Positions 10,494 to 19,359 of a stretch of DNA of 64,000 nucleotides are shown piece by piece (the stretch's first letter is position 1; every line of letters begins with the position of its first letter). Both the position numbers and the translations under genes were made by a program. The notes beneath the pieces are model-generated. The model was not told the origin of the DNA. It worked only from the letters and a program-made list of their open reading frames with translations, and ran no database searches. The stretch is from NCBI RefSeq assembly GCF_003431975.1, contig NZ_CP027116.1, positions 2,852,001 through 2,916,000 of the forward strand, written 5' to 3'. This DNA is from Bacillus pumilus (GTDB taxonomy: Bacteria > Bacillota > Bacilli > Bacillales > Bacillaceae).

Positions 10494-11342
10494 TTATGTT
10501 GCTGCTTCTCTTTTGACTTCATGTGTGATGTGGCCATCTTCGTCCCACTTTACAGCGCGATAAATGGCATCATGATAAAACAAGTACCACGCATTATTTT
10601 CTTCCGCAAATGCCTGCCATTTTTGCTTAGCTGGGATCGATGTCATTGGGTAATCATCGTATGCCAGAACCCAGAGTGGATTTTTATGAGCATGTGTTGG
10701 CATGATATCCGCTAAATGAATCGCTGTCTCGCCCTGACTTGTGAGCGTTAAGATGCTATGACCGTTGCTATGACCACCTGTATGATGCAGCTCAATGCCT
10801 TCCATCACTTCGATGCTTTCTTCAAAAGGTACCACTTGATCTGTCACAGGCTCCCAGTTTTCTTTCCAATATGTATTTCTCGAGCGGATGTTAGGCGCTC
10901 TCATTTCATCCCATTCAATTTTGGATGTGATGATTTTTGCCTGTGGAAAAACAGACACGAGCTCTTTTCCCTCACGTTTTGTCAATCCGCTGGCATGATC
11001 GAAGTGAAGGTGTGTCATTAAGACGTAATCTATATCTGCTGGTTCTAGGCTAAGTGCCGCTAGCGATTCTTCCAATTTTGTCTCTTCTGTTACGCCGTAA
11101 TTGCGTTTTTGTTTATCTGTCAGCTTCCCTGATCCGATGCCGGAATCCACTAATAAATGGAGACCCTTCCACCGAATGAGGATTGGATCACACCGTAGTT
11201 CAATTTGATTGCGATCGTTCACCGGGTATTTTTTTGACCATAACGGTTTGGGCACCACACCGAACATCGCACCGCCGTCCATATGTGTATCTCCCCCATT
11301 TAACCAGAACAGTTCCATGTCACCTATTTTCATTGTCTCCAT
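10494..11342 (-). CDS. ytnP: Metallo-beta-lactamase fold lactonase YtnP
   Basis: YtnP proteins are quorum-quenching lactonases of the metallo-beta-lactamase superfamily. The zinc motif HLHFDHASG is clear near residue 110, with later ligands in GGHSNGHSI and [11 protein letters not shown]. The protein has 282 residues, the family length. The start is ATG 11340-11342, with AAGGAGGGATG upstream; the open frame continues 17 codons further without a ribosome binding site. Acyl-homoserine-lactone hydrolysis is known for the family and is not shown by the sequence itself. Confidence 0.9.
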   Translation of the reverse strand: METMKIGDMELFWLNGGDTHMDGGAMFGVVPKPLWSKKYPVNDRNQIELRCDPILIRWKGLHLLVDSGIGSGKLTDKQKRNYGVTEETKLEESLAALSLEPADIDYVLMTHLHFDHASGLTKREGKELVSVFPQAKIITSKIEWDEMRAPNIRSRNTYWKENWEPVTDQVVPFEESIEVMEGIELHHTGGHSNGHSILTLTSQGETAIHLADIMPTHAHKNPLWVLAYDDYPMTSIPAKQKWQAFAEENNAWYLFYHDAIYRAVKWDEDGHITHEVKREAAT

Positions 11343-11410
11343 TGCTGTCATCCCTCCTTTTTCTATCGTAGCAAATACAGCTGAAAATCGCATGCATCAA
11401 TCTTTTTCAT

Positions 11411-11448
11411 AAAAAAAGCTGGCCGCAATTTTCCTTTGCCGCCAGCTT
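11411..11448 (-). terminator. Terminator after trmB
   Basis: On the minus strand the stem AAGCTGGC...GCCAGCTT is followed by T7, just beyond the trmB stop. Confidence 0.8.
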
Positions 11449-11459
11449 GATGTCACTTG

Positions 11460-12101
11460 TTATTTTGGAAATTTCACTTCTGATCGATAGATCGGTTGCC
11501 CCATCGATGAGAATTTCTCTTCATATTCAGTCATCACATTTCCTTCTAATCCGTCCTCGTGTAAATCTAGACTGACGTACGTTAAGAGAAGACCATATGC
11601 AGAGAAACTCTTTAAGGAATATTCAAATAACCCTCGGTTATCTGTTTTGAAATGCAATTCACCGCCTGGACGGAGAATCTGTTCATATCGATCTAAAAAG
11701 GCCTTAAACGTCAATCTGCGCTTTTCGTGTCTTGCCTTTGGCCACGGATCAGAGAAATTCAAATACACCCGGTCAATTTCATTTTCCGCAAACACATCTG
11801 TCAGCGTCTCAGCATTGACGTTCAACAGCTTTACGTTTTCAACATCTGTCTCTTTGATTTTATCTACTGCCGTCACAATGACACTTTTAAATAATTCAAT
11901 GCCAATATAGTTGATATCAGGATGAAGCTTGCCCATTCCAGCGATAAAACTCCCTTTTCCTGTGCCAACTTCGATATGGATTGGATGATCATTTCCAAAC
12001 AGCTCATGCCATTTCCCTTTATATTGCTCGGGATTTGCTAAAGCAATATGCGCATTCTCAGCTAAGTAATCATCAGCCCATGGCTTATGTCGCATTCTCA
12101 A
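11460..12101 (-). CDS. trmB: tRNA (guanine-N7-)-methyltransferase
   Basis: TrmB (YtmQ in older naming) methylates G46 in the variable loop of tRNAs using S-adenosylmethionine. The 213-residue protein has the SAM motif [12 protein letters not shown] near residue 40 and the family motif [16 protein letters not shown] near residue 115. The start is TTG 12099-12101 with GAGGTG upstream; the next in-frame ATG is two codons later. The gene is of full length and standalone. Confidence 0.95.
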   Translation of the reverse strand: MRMRHKPWADDYLAENAHIALANPEQYKGKWHELFGNDHPIHIEVGTGKGSFIAGMGKLHPDINYIGIELFKSVIVTAVDKIKETDVENVKLLNVNAETLTDVFAENEIDRVYLNFSDPWPKARHEKRRLTFKAFLDRYEQILRPGGELHFKTDNRGLFEYSLKSFSAYGLLLTYVSLDLHEDGLEGNVMTEYEEKFSSMGQPIYRSEVKFPK

Positions 12102-12186
12102 TTTGATACACCTCTATTTTCTTTACATTTTATCAAGATACCATGAAACATAAAGACCCGCAAGACAGCATTTTCTATGCTCATAT

Positions 12187-12217
12187 GAAAAAGACCAGCC
12201 CTTCGTTTGAGCTGGTC
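12187..12217 (-). terminator. Minus-strand terminator lying beyond ytzH
   Basis: On the minus strand the stem AGACCAGC / GCTGGTCT runs into TTTTC. The only minus-strand gene upstream of it is ytmP, whose coding region ends 346 nt earlier on the far side of ytzH. If used, the ytmP transcript runs antisense through the whole of ytzH. Confidence 0.6.
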
Positions 12218-12290
12218 TACCGCATGTATAAATTGGGCGCTGAATGCACAGTTTAACCACATAAATGACACGCAGAAAAGGAGCATACGT

Positions 12291-12566
12291 ATGGGATTAA
12301 ACCGTCAACATCAGCTTCAATTAATCAAAGATATTTTAACCGATCACCAGCTGGATTGCTGCGGGACTGTTGCAGAATATGAACAGGTGGGACGCGTGAT
12401 TCAATTAATGCTGGCAAAAGAAGATCTTGATGCCGACATTCGTCAGCTACTAACAGATATTTATGATTACAGCCAAAAGGGCACCTCTGTCAGTTCAATT
12501 GATGCACATATTGAAGCGCATCAATCGCATCTGTCTGAGTGGGTCGAGAATATTCCCCTATCTTAA
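12291..12566 (+). CDS. ytzH: YtzH-like protein
   Basis: This small acidic helical protein of 91 residues matches the YtzH-like family, whose function is unknown. It has a DCCGTVAEYEQVGRVI segment and no membrane span. The start is ATG 12291 with AAAGGAG 8 nt upstream; the frame is open further upstream without a start signal. It converges with ytmP so tightly that both stop codons share the palindrome TTAA at 12563-12566. Confidence 0.85.
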   Translation: MGLNRQHQLQLIKDILTDHQLDCCGTVAEYEQVGRVIQLMLAKEDLDADIRQLLTDIYDYSQKGTSVSSIDAHIEAHQSHLSEWVENIPLS

Positions 12567-13363
12567 TGGATGTTTAATCGCTTTAAGAGAGCGCTAAGCT
12601 CCGCTTGCACTTCTTGCTGCGCTTTTTCATTGCCTTTTCGTTTATGCCACACGACAAACGATACGGTTTCAGCGAGCACGTACCACGCCATGCGCTTTCG
12701 TAAATTGTCCGTCAGCGGAGCACCGTACATAGAGAGCCAGCTTTCCCAGTTCTCTTCTTCAACATAATGGTATAAAAGCGGCCCAAGATCAATGGCTGGA
12801 TCAGCAATCATTGCCCCATCCCAATCGATCAAATAAAGCTGATTTTCATCTGTCAGCAGCCAATTATTATGATTGAGGTCACAATGACATACGACCTTGT
12901 CCTCAAAATGGACAGCCTCCACATGCTTCTCCAAGTACTGAATGGAACGTGTGATGTCTTGTGAATCAATTTGCTCTTTAAATATGGACTGTTTCAAATG
13001 CTTCAGAATGGATTCTGGGTCTAGAGAGTGCTTCTCTAATCGTTTCAGCATATCAAGCAATTCTTTTGATGTATGAATTTTTCTTAGCTGCTCTGCTACA
13101 GGACGGTCATTCATGTCCTTTGGCTTTAGCTCTCTGCCGCTCAGCCAGTGCTGCGCAGTGATGACATCCCCATTTTCCATCCGCTTTGTCCAGACAAGCT
13201 TCGGCACAATGCCTTCAGCTGACAAAACCGCAAGAAACGGTGACGTATTGCGTTTTAAAAATAGCTTTTGGTCATTGTGTGTTGCGAAGTACGCATCTCC
13301 CGTAGCGCCTCCAGCAGGAGAGATGTGCCATTCGCTACCTAATATTTGTCCCAACCAGTTCAT
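12563..13363 (-). CDS. ytmP: Aminoglycoside phosphotransferase-like kinase YtmP
   Basis: This 266-residue protein has the aminoglycoside phosphotransferase/choline kinase fold. The catalytic loop VVCHCDLNHNNWLL and the metal motif LYLIDWDGAMIADPAIDLG are intact. The substrate is unknown; the family includes choline and thiamine kinases. The start chosen is ATG 13361-13363 (MNWLGQILG); an in-frame TTG at 13375 is possible. It converges with ytzH, sharing the stop palindrome. Confidence 0.85.
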   Translation of the reverse strand: MNWLGQILGSEWHISPAGGATGDAYFATHNDQKLFLKRNTSPFLAVLSAEGIVPKLVWTKRMENGDVITAQHWLSGRELKPKDMNDRPVAEQLRKIHTSKELLDMLKRLEKHSLDPESILKHLKQSIFKEQIDSQDITRSIQYLEKHVEAVHFEDKVVCHCDLNHNNWLLTDENQLYLIDWDGAMIADPAIDLGPLLYHYVEEENWESWLSMYGAPLTDNLRKRMAWYVLAETVSFVVWHKRKGNEKAQQEVQAELSALLKRLNIH

Positions 13364-13393
13364 ATCAATTTTCAACCCATCATTTCTTAAAAT

Positions 13394-13422
13394 ATTTTAA
13401 ATCGTGCTTTTTTAGTCGACAA
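13394..13422 (-). promoter_or_regulatory. Possible promoter of ytmP
   Basis: On the minus strand TTGTCG (13417-13422) is followed after 17 nt by TAAAAT (13394-13399), about 30 nt before the start codon. Sequence match only. Confidence 0.4.
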
Positions 13423-13427
13423 AATTC

Positions 13428-13463
13428 AGCCGATTGAAGGTCAATTGGCTGTTTCTTTTTTTA
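13428..13463 (+). terminator. Plus-strand terminator upstream of ytmP
   Basis: An 11-bp stem (CAGCCGATTGA with its complement, one G-U pair) and 3-nt loop are followed by a T-rich tract. The only plus-strand gene before it is ytzH, 860 nt upstream on the other side of ytmP. It could alternatively be left over from a lost gene; B. subtilis carries amyX in this interval. Confidence 0.6.
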
Positions 13464-13477
13464 TTTATATGATCATA

Positions 13478-13528
13478 AAAACAAAAAGGACAGCTATTGA
13501 GAATGAGATGCTAAACAATAGCCGTCCT
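13478..13528 (-). terminator. Terminator after ytlR
   Basis: Arms at 13487-13499 and 13516-13528 pair over 12 of 13 positions with a 16-nt loop. On the minus strand they are followed by TTTTTGTTTTT. About 120 nt separate it from the ytlR stop. A second weaker fold (AGAACC/GGTTCT, near 13584-13622) lies in between. Confidence 0.6.
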
Positions 13529-13648
13529 ATAGATTTTATCGTTACCTTCTTATACTCGTCAAGCAAAACTAGAAAATCAGGACAAGAACCTTATGAAAAG
13601 GAAGGCTTTTTTCATGGTTCTTTCACTGAGGTATTCGCCACACGTCAT

Positions 13649-14578
13649 TTAAGCACGTAATTTTAAGGATTGCTCACTCGCCTTCACAAAAACAGGGGTT
13701 GCGCCGATCACTTCCCCATCTGCGTGAAATAAGATTTTACCATCTGCCTCCAAGTATGCTTCCTCGTGTTGATACAGGGTAACGCCCTTCATTCCAAGGT
13801 GCTTTCGAAACACCATCGCACTTAAAAACAAGAGCACTTTAAATGGATTCAAATCCGTGACAACAATCGTTTGAAAGCCTGGCTGCCTCGCACTCACTTC
13901 AGGCGCTGCTTCCAGCCCTCCTCCGTAATACGGATGATTGCATACAATCACAAACCACACTTGGCGAAAGACCTTCTTCTCATTTTCAATAAACAGCGCA
14001 AGGTCAAACGGCTTAAAGGACCATAAAGAATGGAGAAATGACAGCGGGTAGATGATAAACCCAAGCCCCAGCCGTTTCAGCCACCTTTTCCCTCTGAAAT
14101 GCACCGTTTTCCTTAACACATGCGCGTCAAACCCAGCCCCAATATGATTGAGAAAGAGAACGGATTGCGGGCTGTCTGCATGATCTTGAAAGGAGCCGAG
14201 AGCAAATGTTTTCGTGAGCATTCTCTTTTGCTTTCTCACTTCTTTTAGGACATCTTGCCGATGAATACCGAGGCCCTTTGCCGCATCATTCCAATGGCCA
14301 GCTGGGACAAAACTTAGCTGCACATGATCGATTTCCTTTAATCCATTCAAGACTTCATGAATGGTGCCGTCACCGCCAATGACAATCAGACGCTTTAGCC
14401 TGTCATCTTGCATGGCGCTAATTTGCCTCGCCAATACTTCTGCATGACCCTCATGCTGGGTGAGAAACGACCGATAAGAGATTTCCACCTTTTGTAATTC
14501 TTTCTCTATGCTCCTCCAAGTACGGAGTCCTTTTCCATGTCCTGCTGCTGGATTAACGATAAAGTACCATTCATTCAT
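13649..14578 (-). CDS. ytlR: Diacylglycerol kinase-family lipid kinase YtlR
   Basis: The 309-residue protein belongs to the DagK/YegS lipid kinase family. It has the phosphate-binding start FIVNPAAGHGKG near residue 6, the ATP motif IVIGGDGTIHEVLNGL near residue 65 and the C-terminal YLEADGKILFHADGE segment. It should phosphorylate a membrane lipid or sphingoid-like substrate at the inner face of the membrane; the substrate is not known. The start is ATG 14578 after GTGGAGC. It follows ytlQ by 48 bp in the same direction. Confidence 0.88.
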   Translation of the reverse strand: MNEWYFIVNPAAGHGKGLRTWRSIEKELQKVEISYRSFLTQHEGHAEVLARQISAMQDDRLKRLIVIGGDGTIHEVLNGLKEIDHVQLSFVPAGHWNDAAKGLGIHRQDVLKEVRKQKRMLTKTFALGSFQDHADSPQSVLFLNHIGAGFDAHVLRKTVHFRGKRWLKRLGLGFIIYPLSFLHSLWSFKPFDLALFIENEKKVFRQVWFVIVCNHPYYGGGLEAAPEVSARQPGFQTIVVTDLNPFKVLLFLSAMVFRKHLGMKGVTLYQHEEAYLEADGKILFHADGEVIGATPVFVKASEQSLKLRA

Positions 14579-14626
14579 ATATTAGCTCCACTCAGGTCTC
14601 ATTTTTCGTGACCTACCATTATACTT

Positions 14627-15562
14627 TTAATCGAGCCATTCCTGCCTTCTTTTGCTGTCTGATTCACCATAAGCAAGCAATGCTTTTGTCGCTTTAAATT
14701 GCTGATGCTTTGTCGGTGAGGTATTTTTCCGCTGCTTTTCAAACCACTCTTCCGCCTTCTTTTTATCGATAACCTCCATCCCGTATGGAACTTCTGGTAA
14801 GTCAATATAAGAAGTGCGGCTGATCAGAATTTTTTTCACAGGAAGTTCTACACTGTTTTGCTGTAAGATCTTTGACACGACAGTGCCAGAGCGCAGAAGG
14901 CTGGCGCAAGGATTCAAAACGGACTGAACAGCTTTCCCAGTCGCCCGCTTTTCCCAAAACCGTTCCTTTGTTCCGATATATACGCTGTCAGGCTCTGCTT
15001 CTAAGAAGGATAAACAAATGACTTCAAGCGGTGTAATGAGGATTGGACATAATTCCATCTCTGCTTTTTGAATGAGCAGTACCGGCTTGTACATCACAAA
15101 ATATGAATCTGGAAGCTGCCTTGCAAGCATACGCAGCTTTTCATCATACCGAATATGATGGGAGACGGTTGAGATGTGTGAAATTGTCGAGCTCGCCCAT
15201 TTTAATTGAACATCGTAAAGATGATCCTTGAAAAAATGAATCAGTTTTGTTTCATCGGTAGGGACGTTTCTGAACACCCCTTGCTCTATATCTGTTGGCT
15301 CGTTAAAAAGACTCAGGTCCCGTTCCTTTTTCATATCGGCATCTTTTTGCTTTCTCTTTAAGGAGAATTTTTTTCTCTTTTCTTCCTCTTGTTCAGGCGC
15401 TTGTTCCGAGCTTTGGTCAATCGAATGCTGCGCAGCCTCTTTTGAAGCCTTTTTCAGCTCGTCCCATCTTTGTTTTTTCAATCGAATGAATTGGTTGATG
15501 TAGTGATGGGGGTCTTGTTCATATCGTGATATATAATCTTGGATTTTGATAATTTGCGCCAT
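14627..15562 (-). CDS. ytlQ: NERD-type uncharacterised protein YtlQ
   Basis: This conserved protein of 311 residues has no membrane segment and no recognised catalytic motif, and corresponds by position to B. subtilis YtlQ. It is basic and contains a lysine-rich charged stretch near residues 60-90. The NERD assignment is a weak impression from the overall pattern and may be wrong. The start is ATG 15560-15562 (MAQIIKIQDYIS), with AAAGGTGGAG 10 nt upstream. A frame extension would overlap thpR and is rejected; the gap to thpR is then 25 bp. Confidence 0.72.
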   Translation of the reverse strand: MAQIIKIQDYISRYEQDPHHYINQFIRLKKQRWDELKKASKEAAQHSIDQSSEQAPEQEEEKRKKFSLKRKQKDADMKKERDLSLFNEPTDIEQGVFRNVPTDETKLIHFFKDHLYDVQLKWASSTISHISTVSHHIRYDEKLRMLARQLPDSYFVMYKPVLLIQKAEMELCPILITPLEVICLSFLEAEPDSVYIGTKERFWEKRATGKAVQSVLNPCASLLRSGTVVSKILQQNSVELPVKKILISRTSYIDLPEVPYGMEVIDKKKAEEWFEKQRKNTSPTKHQQFKATKALLAYGESDSKRRQEWLD

Positions 15563-15587
15563 CTGCTGCTCACTCCACCTTTTAGAA

Positions 15588-16139
15588 TCATGTATGTAGC
15601 ATAAATTGTTTAATTGCGTGATAACGAGGGGTTTCTTTCGGACGTATTTCAAATAAAGTGATACGGGAAACCTCCATCACGTATGGATCTTTGCCTAAAG
15701 GCGCTTGATTTGCATAAGAGTGATCCGCATTCCATTTGCGTGCGATCGTCATATGCGGATGAAACGGTCTTTTTTCAACAGGATGTCCTGCTGACAAGAC
15801 GGCATCTTTCACCTTTTCTCTTAATTGCATAAGCGCTCCGTTTTCATTAGGTTTTGCAAAAAAGACTCTTGGGCGGTCCTTCGTACCAAAATATCCTACC
15901 TCATTCAGCTCTAATGAAAAGACTGGTGCTTCATTTGTGAGGATTTCAAGCAGCTCGATGACCTTTTCCAAACGCTCATTTGGAATGGCACCTAAAAAGA
16001 TCAAGGTCACATGATAATCGTCTGGTGCTGTCCATTTTTGAAAGGACAGGCCGCTTCTTAGATCAATGTCCTTTTTGATTTGATGCGCAAGTTGTTCAGG
16101 GATGTGAATTCCAATAAAATAATGACGGTTTTCTGACAC
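15588..16139 (-). CDS. thpR: RNA 2',3'-cyclic phosphodiesterase
   Basis: ThpR (YtlP) is a 2H phosphoesterase that hydrolyses 2',3'-cyclic phosphate ends of RNA. Both HxTx motifs are present: HVTLIFLG near residue 43 and HPHMTIAR near residue 127. The length of 183 residues is typical. The start is GTG 16139, preceded by AGGTGATATT. It is first in a thpR-ytlQ-ytlR series and divergent from ytkP. Confidence 0.92.
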   Translation of the reverse strand: MSENRHYFIGIHIPEQLAHQIKKDIDLRSGLSFQKWTAPDDYHVTLIFLGAIPNERLEKVIELLEILTNEAPVFSLELNEVGYFGTKDRPRVFFAKPNENGALMQLREKVKDAVLSAGHPVEKRPFHPHMTIARKWNADHSYANQAPLGKDPYVMEVSRITLFEIRPKETPRYHAIKQFMLHT

Positions 16140-16233
16140 AATATCACCTGTCCTTTTTCAACAAACTTTACGAATCCCCATTGATGATAGTATAACTAAA
16201 GAAATGCGGAATGAGAAGAAAGGGTGTCACATG

Positions 16234-17163
16234 ATGAAGATTGCACAACATATAGCTGAGCTGATTGGCGATACACCACTTGTCAAATTACAGCGTCTTC
16301 AGCCAGACAATGCGGCAGCTGTTTACTTAAAGCTGGAATCATTTAATCCTAGCGGCAGTGTGAAAGACCGCGCTGCTTACAATATGATCGTCGAGGCGGA
16401 AAGACAAGGGAAGCTCACAAAAGGAGCAACCATTATTGAACCAACGAGTGGGAATACAGGGATTGGTTTAGCCATGAACGCAGCAGCCAGAGGGTATAAA
16501 GCCATCCTTGTCATGCCAGATACGATGACAAAGGAAAGAATCAATCTTTTGAAAGCTTACGGGGCACAGGTCGTTTTAACCCCAGGAGAAGAAAAAATGC
16601 CAGGCTGTATTCGTAAGGCAGAGGAACTAGCGTCTCAAATTCCTCATAGCTTTATCCCGATGCAATTTGATAATGGGGCGAACCCAGATGCACATAGAGG
16701 TACAACGGCTGTAGAAATCATCGAAGCTATCAAACAACTCGGAAAACCCCTTGGCGCCTTTGTCGCAACAGCAGGAACTGGTGGCACCATTACAGGTACT
16801 GGAGAGGAATTAAAGAAGGCATTCCCTCAGTTGACGATACGCGTGGCAGAGCCGAAGGGATCTCCAGTCTTATCTGGAGGGAAAGCTGGCAAGCATAAAC
16901 TTGTTGGCACAAGCCCAGGATTTATCCCCCCTATTTTAAACGAGGATGTCTATGATGAGATCGTGCAAGTAAGCGATGAAGATGCGTACGACATCACACG
17001 CCAGCTTGCCCAGCTTGAAGGAATATTAGTTGGTCCATCATCTGGTGCAGCCTGCTATGCAGCCATTGAAACAGCCAAGCAATTGCCCGCGGATCAAATC
17101 GTGATCTGTATGACAGCAGATACAGGCGAACGATACTTATCGAGTGATGTTTTTCAAGATTAA
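16234..17163 (+). CDS. ytkP: Cysteine synthase-like PLP enzyme YtkP
   Basis: This protein of about 309 residues belongs to the O-acetylserine sulfhydrylase (CysK) family of beta-family PLP enzymes. The PLP lysine lies in NPSGSVKDRAAYNM near residue 37; the phosphate loop ATAGTGGTITG and the substrate loop EPTSGNTGIGLA are complete. It should make cysteine from O-acetylserine and sulfide, although paralogues can differ in substrate. Two adjacent ATGs at 16231 and 16234 follow AAAGGGTG; the second has better spacing. Confidence 0.9.
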   Translation: MKIAQHIAELIGDTPLVKLQRLQPDNAAAVYLKLESFNPSGSVKDRAAYNMIVEAERQGKLTKGATIIEPTSGNTGIGLAMNAAARGYKAILVMPDTMTKERINLLKAYGAQVVLTPGEEKMPGCIRKAEELASQIPHSFIPMQFDNGANPDAHRGTTAVEIIEAIKQLGKPLGAFVATAGTGGTITGTGEELKKAFPQLTIRVAEPKGSPVLSGGKAGKHKLVGTSPGFIPPILNEDVYDEIVQVSDEDAYDITRQLAQLEGILVGPSSGAACYAAIETAKQLPADQIVICMTADTGERYLSSDVFQD

Positions 17164-17200
17164 AAAAGGAACAGGGAGATGAATCCCTGTTCCTTTTCTT
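17162..17200. terminator. Bidirectional terminator, ytkP and S51 peptidase gene
   Basis: The stem GGAACAGGGA / TCCCTGTTCC is flanked by A6 and T-rich runs between two converging genes. Confidence 0.85.
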
Positions 17201-17210
17201 TATTTTACGG

Positions 17211-17837
17211 TTAGGACGATTTGACAGACTTCACCTCAACATGCTCTCCTGTGATGAGTAAAACCTGTTCATCAGTAAGCGGGCATAAATCGAGCGTCTG
17301 TTCATATTGCTCCATGATTTGCTGCGCAGCCTCGCCTAAATAGGTATTGTACATATGCGGTACCGGATAGTAGCTTATCTCATTAAATCCTTGACATGAG
17401 GAAAGCGCTGGCCCCTTCAGCTGATCATCCATCAGGGAGATATATTCAATGGTTGGTGCCATGATGATACTTCCTGCGGATTCTCCGATGTACAGTTTGC
17501 CTTTATTGATTTCTTCTTTCAGCACGTCGTCGAGCCGATGCTTTCTTAATTCCTGGAGCAAATAGAAGGTGTTGCCTCCTGATACGTATATCACATCATT
17601 TTGTTCCATCATCTTTCTGATGTCTTCGGCAGACTGATCAGCTATCTGAACAGTCTCTAGCTGCATACCTAGTTGATGAAAGGCTTCTTTCGCTGCCTCC
17701 ACATAATGAGTAACTTCTTCCACAACACTAGCTGTTGGAAAGAATGTCACTCGTTTTCCTTTTAATGATTCATCTGTAAAGTCAGATAAGAGAGAATAGC
17801 TGTCTTTGAATGAAGAGCATAGAAACATTTTTTTCAC
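17211..17837 (-). CDS. Peptidase E-like (family S51) protein
   Basis: The 208-residue protein is of the class I glutamine-amidotransferase-like S51 family, which includes dipeptidase E (Asp-X dipeptides) and cyanophycinase. The nucleophile elbow is GESAGSIIM near residue 118, and upstream sits VIYVSGGNTFYLLQEL, typical of PepE. Beyond Ser, the His and Glu of the triad are not assigned with certainty. The start is GTG 17837 with GAGGAG upstream. It lies 27 bp after ytjP in the same direction, so the two peptidases may be cotranscribed. I do not recall it at this position in B. subtilis 168. Confidence 0.82.
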   Translation of the reverse strand: MKKMFLCSSFKDSYSLLSDFTDESLKGKRVTFFPTASVVEEVTHYVEAAKEAFHQLGMQLETVQIADQSAEDIRKMMEQNDVIYVSGGNTFYLLQELRKHRLDDVLKEEINKGKLYIGESAGSIIMAPTIEYISLMDDQLKGPALSSCQGFNEISYYPVPHMYNTYLGEAAQQIMEQYEQTLDLCPLTDEQVLLITGEHVEVKSVKSS

Positions 17838-17864
17838 TGTGAATCTCCTCTTCTCTATCTTTTT

Positions 17865-19265
17865 CTATTTTGCCAATTCATACATAGCTTGTGCATATAG
17901 AGCGGTTGCTCTTAACAGGTCATCGATTTCAATATATTCATCCTTCTGATGAGCGCAATCTGGTCTGCCAGGGAATAGAGGACCAAATGCGACGCCCGCT
18001 TCTAAAGATCTCGCATACGTGCCTCCACCAATCGCAATCAGATTAGCTGGGTCCCCGGTTTGTTCCTCATATACCCGCTGCAAGGTTTTCACAAGCGGAT
18101 GATCTTTTGAGACGTGATGCGGAGGGCTGTCATCAAATTTCAGCAGGGTAGCCCCTTTGATGCCCTCGATCCCTTTTTTGACGTCGTTGCCGTCTGCTGT
18201 CACTGGATAACGGACATTTAACCCTAGCTTTGCTTCCTCGTTTTGTGTATAGCGGATCGTGCCAACATTCAAGGTCAAATCTCCACTAATATCATCTTTA
18301 CAAGCAATCCCCAGCTTTTGTCCTCTCGTATCCTGATCAAATAAAGTATTGATTTGAGAAGTGAAAGAAAGCCCCTCTTCATCTAATTCTTGCTCACTTA
18401 AGAAATTTGCCATATGAATAGCTGCGTTGATGCCATGTGCCGGCTCCATCGCATGTACTGATTCACCTTTTAATGTGAAATGCAGTCCATTTGCTTCAAT
18501 CTTTGCCTCACCCGATAATTGATTATCAGCAAGATACGCTTCAAAAGCTATTTTTAATGATTCAGCATCGTGTTCCTGTGCAGCTGTCACAATGGCAGCT
18601 GACTCATCCGGCACCATATTGAGCCTCATGCCCGATGTGAATTGCTTGAGTGTATAACGCTGATGATGTTCTGTTTGTTGATATGTAAATGACAAAATGG
18701 CATCAATGATCCCTTTTTCCGCATGAATAATCGGAAAATCAGCATCCGGCGCAAATCCTATTTGCGGCATTGCCTCATGCTTAAAATAATGCTCTACACA
18801 ACGCCAATCACTTTCTTCATCTGTTCCAATGATCAATCGAATCTTTTTAGACAGCTTCATCCCTGTATCTTTTAACATCTTCAGCGCATAGAAAGCTGCC
18901 ATCGTTGGACCTTTATCATCAATGGCCCCTCGTGCAAAAATTTTATTTTCTCTTATGTCAGCTGAAAATGGCGGGGTTGTCCAGCCGTCTCCTGCAGGCA
19001 CAACGTCTACATGGCATAGTACACCTACGATGTCTTCGCCTTCTCCGTATTCGATATGCCCTGCATAGCCATCCACATTCTTGACTGTAAAGCCTTCGTC
19101 TTCCCCTTTTTTCAGCATATACTGGAGGGCCTCATCGACTTTCTCACCAAATGGCTGTCCTTCTTTTCCACCTTCTTCATCAAGGACACTTTCAATTTGT
19201 AAAAAAGATTGTGTGTCCTCAATCAAGTCGTCTTTTTTTCGTATCACTTCAGCTTCCCAATTCAT
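17865..19265 (-). CDS. ytjP: PepV-type dipeptidase YtjP (M20)
   Basis: This 466-residue zinc dipeptidase belongs to the M20A/PepV family and cleaves dipeptides in the cytoplasm. Metal-binding segments are visible: LCHVDVVPAGDGW near residue 85, GAIDDKGPTMAAF near 115, IGTDEESDW near 150 and DADFPIIHAEKG. A C-terminal HQKDEYIEIDDL carries the last metal His. The start is ATG 19263-19265 with AAGGAGG 9 nt upstream; the frame extends 12 codons further without a signal. Confidence 0.92.
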   Translation of the reverse strand: MNWEAEVIRKKDDLIEDTQSFLQIESVLDEEGGKEGQPFGEKVDEALQYMLKKGEDEGFTVKNVDGYAGHIEYGEGEDIVGVLCHVDVVPAGDGWTTPPFSADIRENKIFARGAIDDKGPTMAAFYALKMLKDTGMKLSKKIRLIIGTDEESDWRCVEHYFKHEAMPQIGFAPDADFPIIHAEKGIIDAILSFTYQQTEHHQRYTLKQFTSGMRLNMVPDESAAIVTAAQEHDAESLKIAFEAYLADNQLSGEAKIEANGLHFTLKGESVHAMEPAHGINAAIHMANFLSEQELDEEGLSFTSQINTLFDQDTRGQKLGIACKDDISGDLTLNVGTIRYTQNEEAKLGLNVRYPVTADGNDVKKGIEGIKGATLLKFDDSPPHHVSKDHPLVKTLQRVYEEQTGDPANLIAIGGGTYARSLEAGVAFGPLFPGRPDCAHQKDEYIEIDDLLRATALYAQAMYELAK

Positions 19266-19290
19266 TTTTCCATTCCTCCTTGAAAAAAGG

Positions 19291-19349
19291 TTGCAATCCA
19301 CCCTTAAAACGAATATTATATTAATTGTTTTGTAATAATGTTCGTAAAT
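19291..19349 (+). promoter_or_regulatory. pbuO promoter with PurBox-like pair
   Basis: TTGCAA (19291-19296) is followed after 17 nt by TATTAT (19314-19319). A sequence matching the reversed PurBox consensus AWWGTTCGGWWWT at 12 of 13 positions lies at 19337-19349. A weaker forward copy (10 of 13) at 19305-19317 overlaps the -10. The gap between them is 19 nt, slightly more than the usual 16-17. pbuO is known as a PurR target in B. subtilis, which supports the call. Confidence 0.5.
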
Positions 19350-19359
19350 GGAGGATTTT

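Noticed and set aside
12098..12286. Minus-strand open frame of 62 codons between trmB and ytzH
   Set aside because: It spans a terminator hairpin, has no start signal and looks unlike a protein.
13445..13660. Plus-strand open frame of 71 codons after ytmP
   Set aside because: It covers the inverted repeat at 13487-13528, lacks a ribosome binding site and runs into the end of ytlR on the other strand.
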